From: Phyllobacteriaceae bacterium
Lineage (GTDB): Bacteria; Pseudomonadota; Alphaproteobacteria; Rhizobiales; Rhizobiaceae
DNA length: 64,000 nt
Direction of reading: 5' to 3'
Assembly (NCBI GenBank): GCA_002708825.1
Contig: PAPF01000018.1
Span: 163,089-227,088 of the forward strand
Part shown: piece after piece, positions 37,220 to 46,835 of the stretch
Position numbering within the stretch: the first letter of the stretch is position 1
Layout: each line of letters begins with the position of its first letter
Notes under the pieces: generated by a model
Seen by the model: the letters and a program-made list of their open reading frames with translations, nothing else
Told to the model about the DNA's origin: nothing
Database searches by the model: none
Program-made: the position numbers and the translations under genes

Positions 37220-38806
37220 GTGCGCAACAGGCAGGAAGAACCGGTTGTGATCATTGGCGCCGGTATCGGCGGGCTGGCCGCGGCGCTGATCCTCGCCATG
37301 CGCGGCGTGCCGGTAGAGGTCTTCGAGTCGGGCGCAGGGCCGGGCGGAAAGCTGCAGCCGGTCACGGTGGGCGGGACCGCTTTCGACGGCGGGCCGACCG
37401 TGCTGACGATGCGCTGGGTGTTCGACGACCTGCTGTCCGGAAGCGGCGCAAGGCTCGACGATGTGCTCGGCCTTTCCCGTTCGCGGTTGCTGGCGCGCCA
37501 TTTCTGGAGCGGCGGCGCGCAACTCGATCTTTTTGCCGATGCCGAAGAGACGGCGGCAGGCATCGACGCATTTGCCGGTTCCGGGGATGCCGACGGGTAT
37601 CGGCGGTTTGTCCGCGACAGCGCGGCGATCTTCGAGACACTTCGCTTCACCTATATCGATGCGCCCTGTCCCACGCCCCTGTCGCTTGCCTCGCGGATCG
37701 GCTGGCAGCGGCCCGGCGCCATGCTGGCGCTGAAGCCGTTCGCGAGCCTCTGGGCGGCGCTTGGCGGCTATTTCTCCGATCCGCGCCTGCGCCAGTTGTT
37801 CGGCCGCTATGCGACCTATTGCGGTTCCTCGCCCTTCGCCGCACCGGCCACGCTGATGCTTGTCGCCCATGCCGAACGCAGCGGCGTCTGGCTGGTGGAG
37901 GGGGGCATGCGGGCGCTTGCCGCGATGCTCGCGGGGTTGTGCGAGCAGCACGGCGTTGCGTTCCACTTCAACGAACCGGTGACACAGATACTGGCAAGTC
38001 CGGCCGGCAGGGCGGTTGCCGGGGTCGTGACCGGACAGGACCGGATGGTCCCCGCGCGCCGCATCATCCACAATGGCGACGAGGCGGCGCTGGCCGCACT
38101 TCTGGATCATCGTCGCCGGGGCGAGGCACGGCCGTTTGCCAAGCGCTCGCTTTCCGCGCTGGTCGCCTGCACGGTCGCGCATCCGGCGGGCCTGCCGCTT
38201 GCCCACCACAACGTGTTCTTCGGCGACGACTATGCCGCCGAGTTCGACGCGATCTTTGCGCGCCGCGCCGCGCCTGCCGATCCCACGGTCTATCTTTGTG
38301 CACAGGACCGTGACGATCTCGGCAATCCGCGGGATGCCGCCAGGACCGATGGCGAGCGCATCTACATGCTGATGAACATGCCGGCTGACGGCGACAGGAA
38401 GACCTATCCGGAAAGCGAGCGCGAACGATGCATGACGGCGATGGAACGGAGGCTGGCGGCGAGCGGCCTGACGCTTCGGCAGGGCTTGCTGCCGGCCACG
38501 GTTCGGGCGCCGGACGATTTCGCGCGGGCGTGGCCGGGCAGCGGCGGCGCACTCTACGGCATGGCGAACCATGGCTGGACCGCGTCCTTCAGCCGTCGCG
38601 GAGCGAGAGGCCCGCTCAGCGGCCTGTATCTGGCCGGCGGCTCCGTGCATCCGGGTCCGGGGGTGCCGATGGCGGCGCTTTCGGGGAAGCTGGCGGCGAA
38701 GGCGCTGCTGGCGGATGCGGGTTTGACGGAGATGTCCCGGCCGGCGGATACCGGTGGCACTATTTCGACGGCGTCAGCGATTGCGGCGAATACGCGTTCA
38801 CGGTGA
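37220..38806 (+). CDS. crtD: CrtD, methoxy/hydroxyneurosporene-type carotenoid 3,4-desaturase
   Basis: FAD-dependent desaturase of the phytoene-desaturase family; called CrtD rather than CrtI because it pairs with crtC and a clearer CrtI lies at 41-42.6 kb. The N-terminus has PVVIIGAGIGGLAAALILA and the C-terminus LYLAGGSVHPGPGVPMAALSGK. The frame opens at an ATG at 37178 that lies inside a PpsR box; the GTG at 37220, behind AAGGACAAAACG, is the likelier start. The last ~25 residues (after LLADAG) overlap crtC in another frame and look unlike a natural CrtD end. Confidence 0.85.
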   Translation: MRNRQEEPVVIIGAGIGGLAAALILAMRGVPVEVFESGAGPGGKLQPVTVGGTAFDGGPTVLTMRWVFDDLLSGSGARLDDVLGLSRSRLLARHFWSGGAQLDLFADAEETAAGIDAFAGSGDADGYRRFVRDSAAIFETLRFTYIDAPCPTPLSLASRIGWQRPGAMLALKPFASLWAALGGYFSDPRLRQLFGRYATYCGSSPFAAPATLMLVAHAERSGVWLVEGGMRALAAMLAGLCEQHGVAFHFNEPVTQILASPAGRAVAGVVTGQDRMVPARRIIHNGDEAALAALLDHRRRGEARPFAKRSLSALVACTVAHPAGLPLAHHNVFFGDDYAAEFDAIFARRAAPADPTVYLCAQDRDDLGNPRDAARTDGERIYMLMNMPADGDRKTYPESERERCMTAMERRLAASGLTLRQGLLPATVRAPDDFARAWPGSGGALYGMANHGWTASFSRRGARGPLSGLYLAGGSVHPGPGVPMAALSGKLAAKALLADAGLTEMSRPADTGGTISTASAIAANTRSR

Positions 38807-39657
38807 TCGCCTTCGTCGGTTCGGTCTTCTCGACCTGGTACCATTTTGCTGGCCGAAGAGATCCGGACAATCATGTCGCCCTCAACGTGGTGCTCTACAC
38901 GCCGCAGGGCGACTACTGGGCCATGACCGAGCGCGGACGTCATAGCCAGGCGCGCAGTTCGTCGCGGTTCCGGATCGGGCCGAGCATGGTGCAGCATGTC
39001 GATGGCGGCCTGGTCATCGATTTCGACGAGATCGCGCCGCCCTTTCCGCCCAGGCGGCTGCGGCCCAGGCGCCTTCGCGGGCGCATCGTTCTCACGCCCC
39101 GGCTTGAATGCGGCACCACCTTTGCGCTCGACCCGGAAGGGCGGCACAAATGGTGGCCGGTCGCGCCCGCCGCGCGGGTGCGCGTCGAAAGCAACGTCCT
39201 TGCCGGCGGCGGTTGGGAGGGCAGCGGCTATCATGACCTCAATTGGGGCACGCGCCCGCTCGAAACGGATTTCCGTGGCTGGGACTGGTCGCGGGGGCAA
39301 ACACCGGATGGCGGCGCCATGGTGCTCTATGACGCGCGTCTGCGCGACGGAACGCGGCGGAACCTGGCGCTGCGATTTTCCGGTGACGGGACGCCGCCAG
39401 CCGCCTTCGATGTGCCGGAGCGGAAGCCCCTGAAGCGGGGATGGTGGGGTGTCGAAGGCGGTATCGCCTGTGATGCCGATAGCCAGCCGCGCATCCTGCG
39501 CGCGCTGGAAGACACGCCGTTCTACACGCGGTCGGTCGTCGAAACGGAAATCGGTGGCGAGACGCGGAGCATGATGCACGAAACGCTGGATTGCGGCCGG
39601 CTGGCGAACCCTGTCGTGCGTCTCATGCTGCCGTTCCGGATGCCGCGACGGGCGTGA
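38732..39657 (+). CDS. crtC: hydroxyneurosporene synthase (carotenoid 1,2-hydratase), start apparently frameshifted
   Basis: Hydrates the C1-C2 double bond of acyclic carotenoids. The body of the gene is intact (about 305 residues) with GYRWHYFDGVSD, FTVIAFVGSVFS and GSGYHDLNWGTRPL typical of CrtC. In its own frame there is no ATG, GTG or TTG anywhere near the conserved N-terminus. An ATG at 38732, in the crtD frame, reads ATG-TC and then joins perfectly if one C is restored, giving M-S-P-A-G-G-Y-R-W. So either a base is missing (mutation or assembly error), or crtC is reached by a -1 slip from crtD, or it uses a non-standard start. Confidence 0.82.
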
Positions 39658-39672
39658 AGGGGTTTTCCGCCA

Positions 39673-39843
39673 TCAGCGCCCGGACATGCCACCGCGATCC
39701 TCGGGCAGGTTGTCGTCGCCGGAGGCCTTGCGCCGGGCCTTTTCCTCCTCGCGCTTGAGGTCGCGCCGCTGCCAGACATAAAAGGCAATGGCGAGGCCGA
39801 ACACGAAGGCGGCCTCGATCAGCCCGAACCAGCGCTCAAGCAT
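39673..39843 (-). CDS. 56-residue single-span membrane protein after crtB
   Basis: A short ORF on the minus strand starts at the ATG at 39841-39843, overlapping the crtB stop as ATGCTTGA, and ends 15 bases from the crtC stop. It encodes a membrane span (LIEAAFVFGLAIAFYVW) followed by a highly charged tail (QRRDLKREEEKARRKA). The overlap with crtB makes co-translation likely. The function is unknown; the size and topology suggest a small subunit or anchor. Confidence 0.7.
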   Translation of the reverse strand: MLERWFGLIEAAFVFGLAIAFYVWQRRDLKREEEKARRKASGDDNLPEDRGGMSGR

Positions 39844-41023
39844 GGGCAGTCATCCCGTTGTCACGTCCCGGACGGCCTGCGGCCGGCCGTGCGCTCTGGC
39901 GCGCATGCAGCGCGGTGAGGATGACGATTACCCGCTCGACCGACCCGCGATCGCGTCCAGCCGCCGGATGCATCGCAGCCGTCAGGGTCTGGCCGCGTCC
40001 GGCGATCCCTGCCGGGGCAGCGGGCGCGAGCGCGGCGGCCGCCACCAGGCTTGCCGCGGCAGGATCGGCGGGCAGCGCCTGCAAGGCATGGTCCGGCGCG
40101 TCCGCCTGGCTGGCGCGGAGCAGAAGTGCGGCCTTGTGCATGATCGTGGTGCGTGCGCGGCGGTTGACGCTGTCATGGCCGTTTTCGGCGATTTGCGTCC
40201 CGATCGCCTTGTAGATCAGCGCGGCCGCGCGGATCGCGGGCTGGCATTGGCGGGGCAGCAAGGCGATACCGGCATGGCCGCGCCTGTAGTGGATTTCCGC
40301 TTCGTCGAGCAGGCGCCGAACCACGGCGCCCAGCGCCGGCGTGAAGCGGGGCGAGGCCAGAAAGACCGCCGGATCGATGCCGGCCTCGTCCAGCCAGTCC
40401 CGCGGCAGATAAAGCCGCCCGTTTCGCGCATCCTCGCCGATATCGCGGGCGATGTTGGTCAGTTGCATGGCGATGCCGAGATCGGCGGCGCGCGCCAGCG
40501 CCTGCGCACTGCGCGCGCCCATCGCCATCGCCATCATCACGCCGACGCTGGCCGCAACGCCGGTGGCATATTCCTTCACCTCGCCGAGCGTTTCGTAGCG
40601 GCGGCCGCGCAGATCCATCTCGAAGCCGTCGAGCAGCGCGTTCGGCGCGGCGCGCGGGATCCCGTGACGCCGCACCGCGCGGGCGAATGCCCGGTCGCAG
40701 GAGAGCGGAGCGGGATCTCCGGCATAGATCCGCTCCAGGCGCACCCGCAGCCGGTCGAGCGAGGCGAGGCTTGCGCGCGGATCGTCGACGAGATCGTCGG
40801 AGTTCCGGCAGAATGCATAGAGCGCCCGCGCCGCCTCGCGCTGTCCGCGCGGCAGCAGCATCGAGGCGAGGTGGAACGATTTCGATCCGCGCCGGATGGC
40901 CAGTTCGCAGGCGCGCCGGTCTGCCGCTTCCCCGTTGAAACCATGCGTCAACGCGAGCGGACGCACCGGCATGGGCAGCGCCAGTCCGTCCTGCGCAGAC
41001 GCGTGCCCCATCGCTGCTGTCAT
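39836..41023 (-). CDS. crtB: phytoene synthase
   Basis: Condenses two GGPP to phytoene. Of 395 residues, the first aspartate-rich motif region is YAFCRNSDDLVDD and the second is LTNIARDIGEDARNGRLYLP. The start at 41023 overlaps the crtI stop and has GGGAGG upstream; the frame itself opens at 41089 inside crtI. The C-terminal ~70 residues beyond the catalytic domain are Ala-rich. Confidence 0.94.
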   Translation of the reverse strand: MTAAMGHASAQDGLALPMPVRPLALTHGFNGEAADRRACELAIRRGSKSFHLASMLLPRGQREAARALYAFCRNSDDLVDDPRASLASLDRLRVRLERIYAGDPAPLSCDRAFARAVRRHGIPRAAPNALLDGFEMDLRGRRYETLGEVKEYATGVAASVGVMMAMAMGARSAQALARAADLGIAMQLTNIARDIGEDARNGRLYLPRDWLDEAGIDPAVFLASPRFTPALGAVVRRLLDEAEIHYRRGHAGIALLPRQCQPAIRAAALIYKAIGTQIAENGHDSVNRRARTTIMHKAALLLRASQADAPDHALQALPADPAAASLVAAAALAPAAPAGIAGRGQTLTAAMHPAAGRDRGSVERVIVILTALHARQSARPAAGRPGRDNGMTAHA

Positions 41024-42579
41024 GCGCGCCTCCCTGCCATCAATGCGGCGGGTTCGGGAACGAGGTCCGCCACGATCCGCGCCGAGCACAGGACGCCGGG
41101 CAGCCCGGCGCCGGGATGCGTGCCGGCGCCACAGAGATAGAGATTGTCGACTTCCTCGCTCCTGTTGTGCGGCCGGAACCAGGCGCTCTGAAACAGTTTC
41201 GGCTCCAGGGCGAACGCCGCGCCCTGCCAGGACAGCAACCGGTCGCGGAAGTCGTTCGGCGTGGCGACGCGCGAGGTCACGACATGGCGGCTGAGGCCCG
41301 GCAGCAGCGTTTCCTCAAGCCGCTTCTCGATGCGGGCCCGATAGGTTTCGGCCATTGAATTCCAGTCCTGCCCGCCTGCAAGGTTGGGCACGGGACTGAG
41401 CACGTAGAAGGCGTCGCATCCGGGCGGCGCCAGTGAAGGGTCGCTGGCGGTCGGCCTGTGCAGGTAGAGGCTGAAATCCTGCGCGAGACGGCGATGGTGG
41501 AAGATGTCGTCGAGCAGGCCCCGGTAACGCGGTCCGAAAACCATGGTGTGGTGATACACATCGTCATACCGGCGGTTGGTGCCGAAATACCAGACGAACA
41601 GGCTCATCGAGTAATCGCCGCCCGCCACGCGCCGGTCGGTCCACCGGCGGCGCGGATGGCGGGAAAGGAGACGGGTATAGGTCGTCGCCGGATCGGCGTT
41701 GGAGACGACGATATCGGCAGGGATCGTTTCGCCGCTGGCCAGCCGCACCGCCTTGGCCTGCCGGCCCTCGGTGACGATTTCGGTTGCCGTTTCGCCAAGA
41801 CGGATCGTCCCGCCGTTGCGCTCCGTGAGCGCGGCGATGCCCTTTACGAGGGCATTGGTGCCGCCGACCGCGTAGTGAACACCGTGCTTTCCTTCCAGAT
41901 GCGCAATCAGGCAATAGAACGACGTGGCCGAAAACGGATTTCCGCCGATAAGCAGCGGATGAAAGGAAAAGATGGTGCGCAGCTTCTCGTTCCTGAAATG
42001 ACGCGCCACCACCGAATGGACGGAGCGATAGCCGCCAAGCCGCACCAGCCCTGCGAGCGTCCTTGCCGTGAAGGCAAGGCTGTGGAACGGCCTGTCAGCC
42101 AGTTGCTCGAATGCGACGGCGTAAATGCGGGCGCTTTCGGCCATGAAGCTGCGATAGCCCTGCACATCCTCCGGTTCGAAACGGGCGATCTCCGCCTCCA
42201 TGGCCACCGGATCGCCGCTGTAGTTGAACACGGAGCCGTCATCGAAGCGGATCTTGTAGAACGGCAGGCATGGCCGCAACTCGACGTCGTCGCTCATGCG
42301 GCCGCCGCAGTCATGCCAAAGCTGCTCGAACAGGTGCGGTGCGGTTATGATGGTCGGCCCGGCGTCGAAGACGAACCCATCCTGCCGATGGGCGTAGGCG
42401 CGTCCGCCCGGTGCGTCGAGCGGATCGACGATCGTGACGCGATAGCCCTTCGCAGCCAGCAACGCGCCGGCCGACAGCCCGCCGACACCCGCGCCGATGA
42501 TCACGGCCGAAGGCCTCCGGTCGACCGTCGCGGTGCCGGCCGGAGGCCGTGCCAGCGTGCCGGCGGCAAATCCGTTCAT
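41020..42579 (-). CDS. crtI: phytoene desaturase
   Basis: FAD enzyme converting phytoene to neurosporene or lycopene. 519 residues from the ATG at 42579 (GGAGG seven bases before), overlapping the bchO stop. The N-terminal VIIGAGVGGLSAGALLAAKGY and C-terminal NLYLCGAGTHPGAGLPGVLCSA motifs are diagnostic. The extra upstream start at 42630 lies in bchO. Confidence 0.94.
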   Translation of the reverse strand: MNGFAAGTLARPPAGTATVDRRPSAVIIGAGVGGLSAGALLAAKGYRVTIVDPLDAPGGRAYAHRQDGFVFDAGPTIITAPHLFEQLWHDCGGRMSDDVELRPCLPFYKIRFDDGSVFNYSGDPVAMEAEIARFEPEDVQGYRSFMAESARIYAVAFEQLADRPFHSLAFTARTLAGLVRLGGYRSVHSVVARHFRNEKLRTIFSFHPLLIGGNPFSATSFYCLIAHLEGKHGVHYAVGGTNALVKGIAALTERNGGTIRLGETATEIVTEGRQAKAVRLASGETIPADIVVSNADPATTYTRLLSRHPRRRWTDRRVAGGDYSMSLFVWYFGTNRRYDDVYHHTMVFGPRYRGLLDDIFHHRRLAQDFSLYLHRPTASDPSLAPPGCDAFYVLSPVPNLAGGQDWNSMAETYRARIEKRLEETLLPGLSRHVVTSRVATPNDFRDRLLSWQGAAFALEPKLFQSAWFRPHNRSEEVDNLYLCGAGTHPGAGLPGVLCSARIVADLVPEPAALMAGRRA

Positions 42580-43496
42580 GCCGCATCCTCCACTCTTGCC
42601 GATGCTTTCGCCGCCGCCGCCGTGATCCACTCGCAGACCTGCTGCGGCTCGCTTTCGTGAATGAGATGTCCGCCGGTGCGGGCAAGCACCAGCCGGCCGT
42701 TGCGCGCGGCCGCGGCCATCTCGCGGGAGTTGGCGGAAGGCACCATCGGGTCGTCAGCGGCGGCGACCAGCGTCAGCGGTGTATCCAGACGCGTCACCAC
42801 ATCCCGGAATCCGTCGAGGTTCCACGCCGCCATCATGCCGAGCGCACCTTGCACGTGGCCGGGATGCGCCATCAGGCAGCGGTAGAATTCCGCACCTTCG
42901 GCGTCGATGCGCGAGCCGGTGGAGGAAATCAGGTTTTCTCCGAGCGGGGTGTGGCGGGTCAGCGCGGCGAACATCGACGCGGAAAGCGGGTTGGCGAACA
43001 GCATTTTCGCCATCGGCGACAGCAGGCTGTAGCCCCGGATCGGCAGGAAAGCACCGTTGATGCCGACGACGAACCGGCCCTCCGGTCCCGGCGTTGCGGC
43101 AAACAGCGTTCCGGCGAGTTTCACGGCAATTGCCGCGCCGGCCGAATGGCCGGCCAGCCCCTGCGGAACGATGTCGAGCTTGCGCAAGAGCGCCGCAAGC
43201 GCCGTCACCATGCCGGGCAGCGACAGGTCCGCGTGTCCGGACGGTCGCGTGAAACCGTGGCAGGGCAGGTCCGGGACGACCAGCCGGAATGCGCCGCCCA
43301 GATGCGTCATCACGTGCCGCCAGGAATGCGACGAGGCGCCGGTCCCGTGCAGCAGAATCAATGCCGGTGCATCTTCAGGACCTTCAAGCTGCACGTGCCA
43401 GCGGTAACCGCCGGTCTCGACGAACCGGCTCGCCCCGCGATGCGGCCAGTCGCGCCCGTCGGTCTGCCAGTCCGGCCAGCGTGCGGCACCCGTCAT
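42576..43496 (-). CDS. bchO: alpha/beta hydrolase BchO
   Basis: A 306-residue alpha/beta-hydrolase with the nucleophile elbow GHSAGA (Ser118), oxyanion-region HGTGAS and a late GGHLIHESEP histidine. BchO accompanies bchD in purple bacteria; it is thought to help Mg-chelatase or tetrapyrrole handling, but its exact reaction is not established. It overlaps bchD by four bases. Confidence 0.9.
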   Translation of the reverse strand: MTGAARWPDWQTDGRDWPHRGASRFVETGGYRWHVQLEGPEDAPALILLHGTGASSHSWRHVMTHLGGAFRLVVPDLPCHGFTRPSGHADLSLPGMVTALAALLRKLDIVPQGLAGHSAGAAIAVKLAGTLFAATPGPEGRFVVGINGAFLPIRGYSLLSPMAKMLFANPLSASMFAALTRHTPLGENLISSTGSRIDAEGAEFYRCLMAHPGHVQGALGMMAAWNLDGFRDVVTRLDTPLTLVAAADDPMVPSANSREMAAAARNGRLVLARTGGHLIHESEPQQVCEWITAAAAKASARVEDAA

Positions 43497-45331
43497 GGCC
43501 GGCCCTCCTGCATGTGGCTGTCGACCAGTTCCGACATCCGCCCCGCCTCGGCCTGGCGCATGAAATGGTAGTCCGCCCCCATCGCCCGCGACAGGTCATT
43601 GACAACGCCGCGCGGGCGGCGTGACACGTCGATACACAGCTTTCGAAACGTCTGCTCGCGGAAGCGCCCCGCGATCTGTTCCAGTTCCCGTGCGGCGCGG
43701 GCACGATCGGGGGTCCCGTCCAGCGCCATGTTGCCACTGCCGTCGGTCAGCAGCACGACAACCGGCGAATTGCCGGCGCGACGCACGGAAAGCGCAAGTT
43801 CCAGCCCGTGACGCAGGCCGGCCACCAGCGGCGTCGGGCCACCGCCGGCAAGGGCCGCCAGCTTGCGCTTGGCAGCCAGGAGCGACCGGGTCGGCGCCAG
43901 CGCGGTTTGCGCCCCGGTTCCGCGAAAGGCGACCAGCGCCACCTCGTCGCGGCGCACATAGCAGCGCGCGAGCAGCCCTTCCACCGCGCCCTTGGCTTCG
44001 CCCAGCCGTTCATGCGCCGTGGAGCCGGAGGCATCGACCACGAAGATTGCCGTGGAGGGGGCAGCATGACGCAGGCGCTTGAAACGGAAATCGGACTTTC
44101 GCACCTGCAGGCGCCCTGAAGCCGGGCCGGGAAGGCCCGCGGCGGCGCGCTCCCGCAGGCGGATGATCTGCCAGGGCGCGGCAGCGTTCAGCGTCGCGAC
44201 GATATCGGGGCGCGCGCCGGGATAGGGCGGGCCGTGGCTGGTGCCGTATTGCCGCCCGCGTCGCGCGTTCCGCGCCATGGCGCCGGCCTTTCCGGCAGAG
44301 CGCCTGCCGCCGCGCAAGACCTCCGCGGAGGCCAGATCGAGCAGGCCCATCAGCCTTGCGGTTTCGCTCTCCGTGTGGCGGTCACCGGGCGGTTCGTCGG
44401 CGTGGCGGAACTCTGCGTCCTGACGGTCGCCCTTGCTGTCGCTGTTCGTTTCGTTCCGGCCGGGCGGCGGGTCTGACGGCGTACCGTCGTCTTGAGCCTG
44501 CTGCTGATGCGCAGGCTCCTCATCCGTCGCGGCGGGCAGGATTCCGAAGCACAGCCGTGCCGCCATGACCGCGTCCGCCTCGCTTGCCTCGTTGCGGTCG
44601 CTCATCGCCGCAAGGATGCGCGCGACCAGGACCAGATGGGCATGGCGGCGCAGGGATCCACCGGCACAGGTCAGCGCGACGGCGGAAAGGAACCCGTGCA
44701 AGCGGCCGCTGACATGCGTCGCGCGGCATTGCTCGAGCGAGGGCAGCGGGGCAGGGGCGGGGGCCTGCGCCACATGATGCCAGCCGATCCGGTCGTGGCA
44801 GATCGTCAGTCCGAGACGGTCGGCAAGTGCGGCGGGAAGCGCTTCCCCGTCGTCTGCTGCCTCGTCGAGGGCGATGACGACAAACCGCGTTTCGACGCCC
44901 TGGCCCGGGTTGGCGGGATCCGGACAGGTGCCGTTGTCCATCGCGGCACCGATCACGGCCGCATTGGCAGGTTCGAGCCGCTCCGCCATCGAAAGCAGCA
45001 GCGCGCCGCCATCGGCGAGCGCGAGCAGACCGGTCTCGGAAACAAGACGCGCGGCGGCGACACTTTGCGAAACGTCCACTCCGCCGGTGAGCCGGGAAAG
45101 CGGCGCCATCGCCGATGCCCGCACGATCCGCGCCGTGGCCGGGCCTGCAGTTTCGAGACATTGCAGGAAAGCATCGCGCACCGGCCCGGCGCGCGCCTGA
45201 ACCCGGACGCCGCCAAGGGACGGGCCGGCCACCGCCAGAACACGGACCGCGAGCAGTGCCTCGCGCCAAAGCTGTTCACCCATCCTGTCGGCTGCATCAA
45301 CCGGGTTTTCGGGCGGGTGCGCTTCAGCCAT
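43493..45331 (-). CDS. bchD: magnesium chelatase subunit D
   Basis: The 612-residue subunit has a degenerate AAA+ N-terminal domain, an acidic/proline-rich linker (about residues 265-320, PSDPPPGRNETNSD region) and a C-terminal von Willebrand A domain with an intact MIDAS motif DASGS. It docks on BchI rings and BchH. It overlaps bchI by eight bases. Confidence 0.94.
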   Translation of the reverse strand: MAEAHPPENPVDAADRMGEQLWREALLAVRVLAVAGPSLGGVRVQARAGPVRDAFLQCLETAGPATARIVRASAMAPLSRLTGGVDVSQSVAAARLVSETGLLALADGGALLLSMAERLEPANAAVIGAAMDNGTCPDPANPGQGVETRFVVIALDEAADDGEALPAALADRLGLTICHDRIGWHHVAQAPAPAPLPSLEQCRATHVSGRLHGFLSAVALTCAGGSLRRHAHLVLVARILAAMSDRNEASEADAVMAARLCFGILPAATDEEPAHQQQAQDDGTPSDPPPGRNETNSDSKGDRQDAEFRHADEPPGDRHTESETARLMGLLDLASAEVLRGGRRSAGKAGAMARNARRGRQYGTSHGPPYPGARPDIVATLNAAAPWQIIRLRERAAAGLPGPASGRLQVRKSDFRFKRLRHAAPSTAIFVVDASGSTAHERLGEAKGAVEGLLARCYVRRDEVALVAFRGTGAQTALAPTRSLLAAKRKLAALAGGGPTPLVAGLRHGLELALSVRRAGNSPVVVLLTDGSGNMALDGTPDRARAARELEQIAGRFREQTFRKLCIDVSRRPRGVVNDLSRAMGADYHFMRQAEAGRMSELVDSHMQEGRP

Positions 45332-46358
45332 GGCCGGCGCCGTTCATCGCCGCAACGGCGCGTTCGATGCGCACCGTGCTGGCGGTATCGTCGAGCGGAT
45401 CGCGGCGCAGGCGGTGGCGCAGCACCATGGGCGCGGCCTCGACCGCATCCTCCCAACGGACCTCCGTTCGCCCCTCCAGTGCGGTTGCCGCCCGCGCGGC
45501 GCGCATCAGCGTGAGTTCGCCGCGCATGCCGTCGATGCCGAGCGCCATGCACAGTTCCGACATGCGGCGCAGGACGGCATCGGCGGTTTCGACCCTGGGC
45601 AGGAGCTTGCGGGCGCTGACAACGCGGTTGCGCACGCCGGCTTCGCGTTTGCTCCAGCGGCCTGAAAAGCCTTCCGGATCCGCCTCGTAGGAGTCGCGCC
45701 TGCGGATCACCTCGATGCGCTGGTCGAGATCGGAAATCGTTTTCACATCGACGGAGAGGCCGAACCGGTCGAGCATCTGCGGCCTGAGGTCGCCTTCCTC
45801 GGGATTGCCGCTGCCGACCAGCACGAATCGCGCATCGTGGCGGATGCTCAACCCTTCCCGCTCGACGATGTTGACGCCGGAGGCAGCTGCATCGAGCAGC
45901 AGGTCGACGACGTGATCCTCCAGCAGGTTGACCTCGTCGATGTAGAGAAAGCCGCGATTGGCGGCGGCAAGCAGGCCGGGCTCGAAGCGCTTGATGCCGG
46001 CGATCAGGGCCTTTTCGAGGTCGAGGGCACCGCAGACCCGGTCTTCCGTCGCGCCGAGCGGCAGGTCCACCATCGGTGCGCGGATCTTCACGATGCGCGG
46101 CGGCTTGGCGTGCCCCTCGCAGCGGCAGGTCTCGCAGGCCGTCTGCGGCATTTCGGGGCGGCAGTTGAAGCGGCAGCCATCGCGCGTCTCGATCTTCGGC
46201 AGAAGTTCGGCCAGCGCGCGCACTGCCGTCGACTTGCCGGTTCCCCGGTCGCCGAAGACCAGCACGCCGCCCAGCGCCGGATCGACGGCTGCCATGAGCA
46301 ACGCCGTCTTCATTTCCTCCTGGGCGACGATGGCAGAGAACGGAAAGACGGAAGGCAT
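45324..46358 (-). CDS. bchI: magnesium chelatase ATPase subunit I
   Basis: AAA+ motor of Mg-chelatase, 344 residues. Walker A GDRGTGKST (residues 36-44), Walker B LYIDEVNLLEDH, and GSGNPEEGDLRPQMLDRFG. First gene of the bchIDO-crtIB operon, with a PpsR box 22 bp upstream of its start. Confidence 0.96.
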   Translation of the reverse strand: MPSVFPFSAIVAQEEMKTALLMAAVDPALGGVLVFGDRGTGKSTAVRALAELLPKIETRDGCRFNCRPEMPQTACETCRCEGHAKPPRIVKIRAPMVDLPLGATEDRVCGALDLEKALIAGIKRFEPGLLAAANRGFLYIDEVNLLEDHVVDLLLDAAASGVNIVEREGLSIRHDARFVLVGSGNPEEGDLRPQMLDRFGLSVDVKTISDLDQRIEVIRRRDSYEADPEGFSGRWSKREAGVRNRVVSARKLLPRVETADAVLRRMSELCMALGIDGMRGELTLMRAARAATALEGRTEVRWEDAVEAAPMVLRHRLRRDPLDDTASTVRIERAVAAMNGAGHG

Positions 46359-46380
46359 GACGGCAACGCTTGCTCCTGTG

Positions 46381-46398
46381 TGTCAACCCAAGTTTACA
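46381..46398. promoter_or_regulatory. PpsR/CrtJ-type operator upstream of bchI
   Basis: TGTCAACCCAAGTTTACA matches TGT-N12-ACA and lies 22-40 bp before the bchI start, so it probably overlaps the promoter. Confidence 0.8.
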
Positions 46399-46716
46399 CA
46401 TTTTGTCGCGCAGCAAAAGTGGGAACGCGTGTGTCGCCGCATGAATCGGGACGAGGCCTTGTCCCCGCGCCTGTTTCCATGCCGTCCTGCCGATCCGGCG
46501 CGTTCCGTCCTTCCTTGCGCCGGCTCTACGGCCCTGGCTGCGGGAAGGTGGTTGGACAGGACAGCATCGGGCGCTCAATGGCCACACCGCAGGATACGGG
46601 CCTTCGGCTCATTGCCGGGCGCGGCTCGTTCTCGCCGAGCAATTGCCGGACAATACCGGAAGACCCGGCGTACCCTGAAGGAACTCCGAACATCGCCGCC
46701 AAGTGCTTGAAAAGGA
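46399..46716. other. gene-free stretch between bchI and the tRNA remnant
   Basis: About 320 bases with open frames only by chance; no start with a ribosome site, no recognisable protein and no RNA gene were found. It forms the chromosomal flank between the photosynthesis cluster and the integration site. Confidence 0.5.
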
Positions 46717-46773
<57 letters not shown>

Positions 46774-46835
46774 GACGGAAATTATTGTTTTTGTTGGAAT
46801 TTTTCGCTTCACTCAACCGAGTTTATGGCATGAAA

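Noticed and set aside
38428..38731. Using the long upstream extension of the crtC frame as real crtC sequence
   Set aside because: It is low-complexity out-of-frame translation of crtD; family CrtC proteins begin near GYRWHYF.
46399..46716. Possible short gene upstream of the tRNA remnant
   Set aside because: No start with a ribosome site and no family resemblance in any frame.
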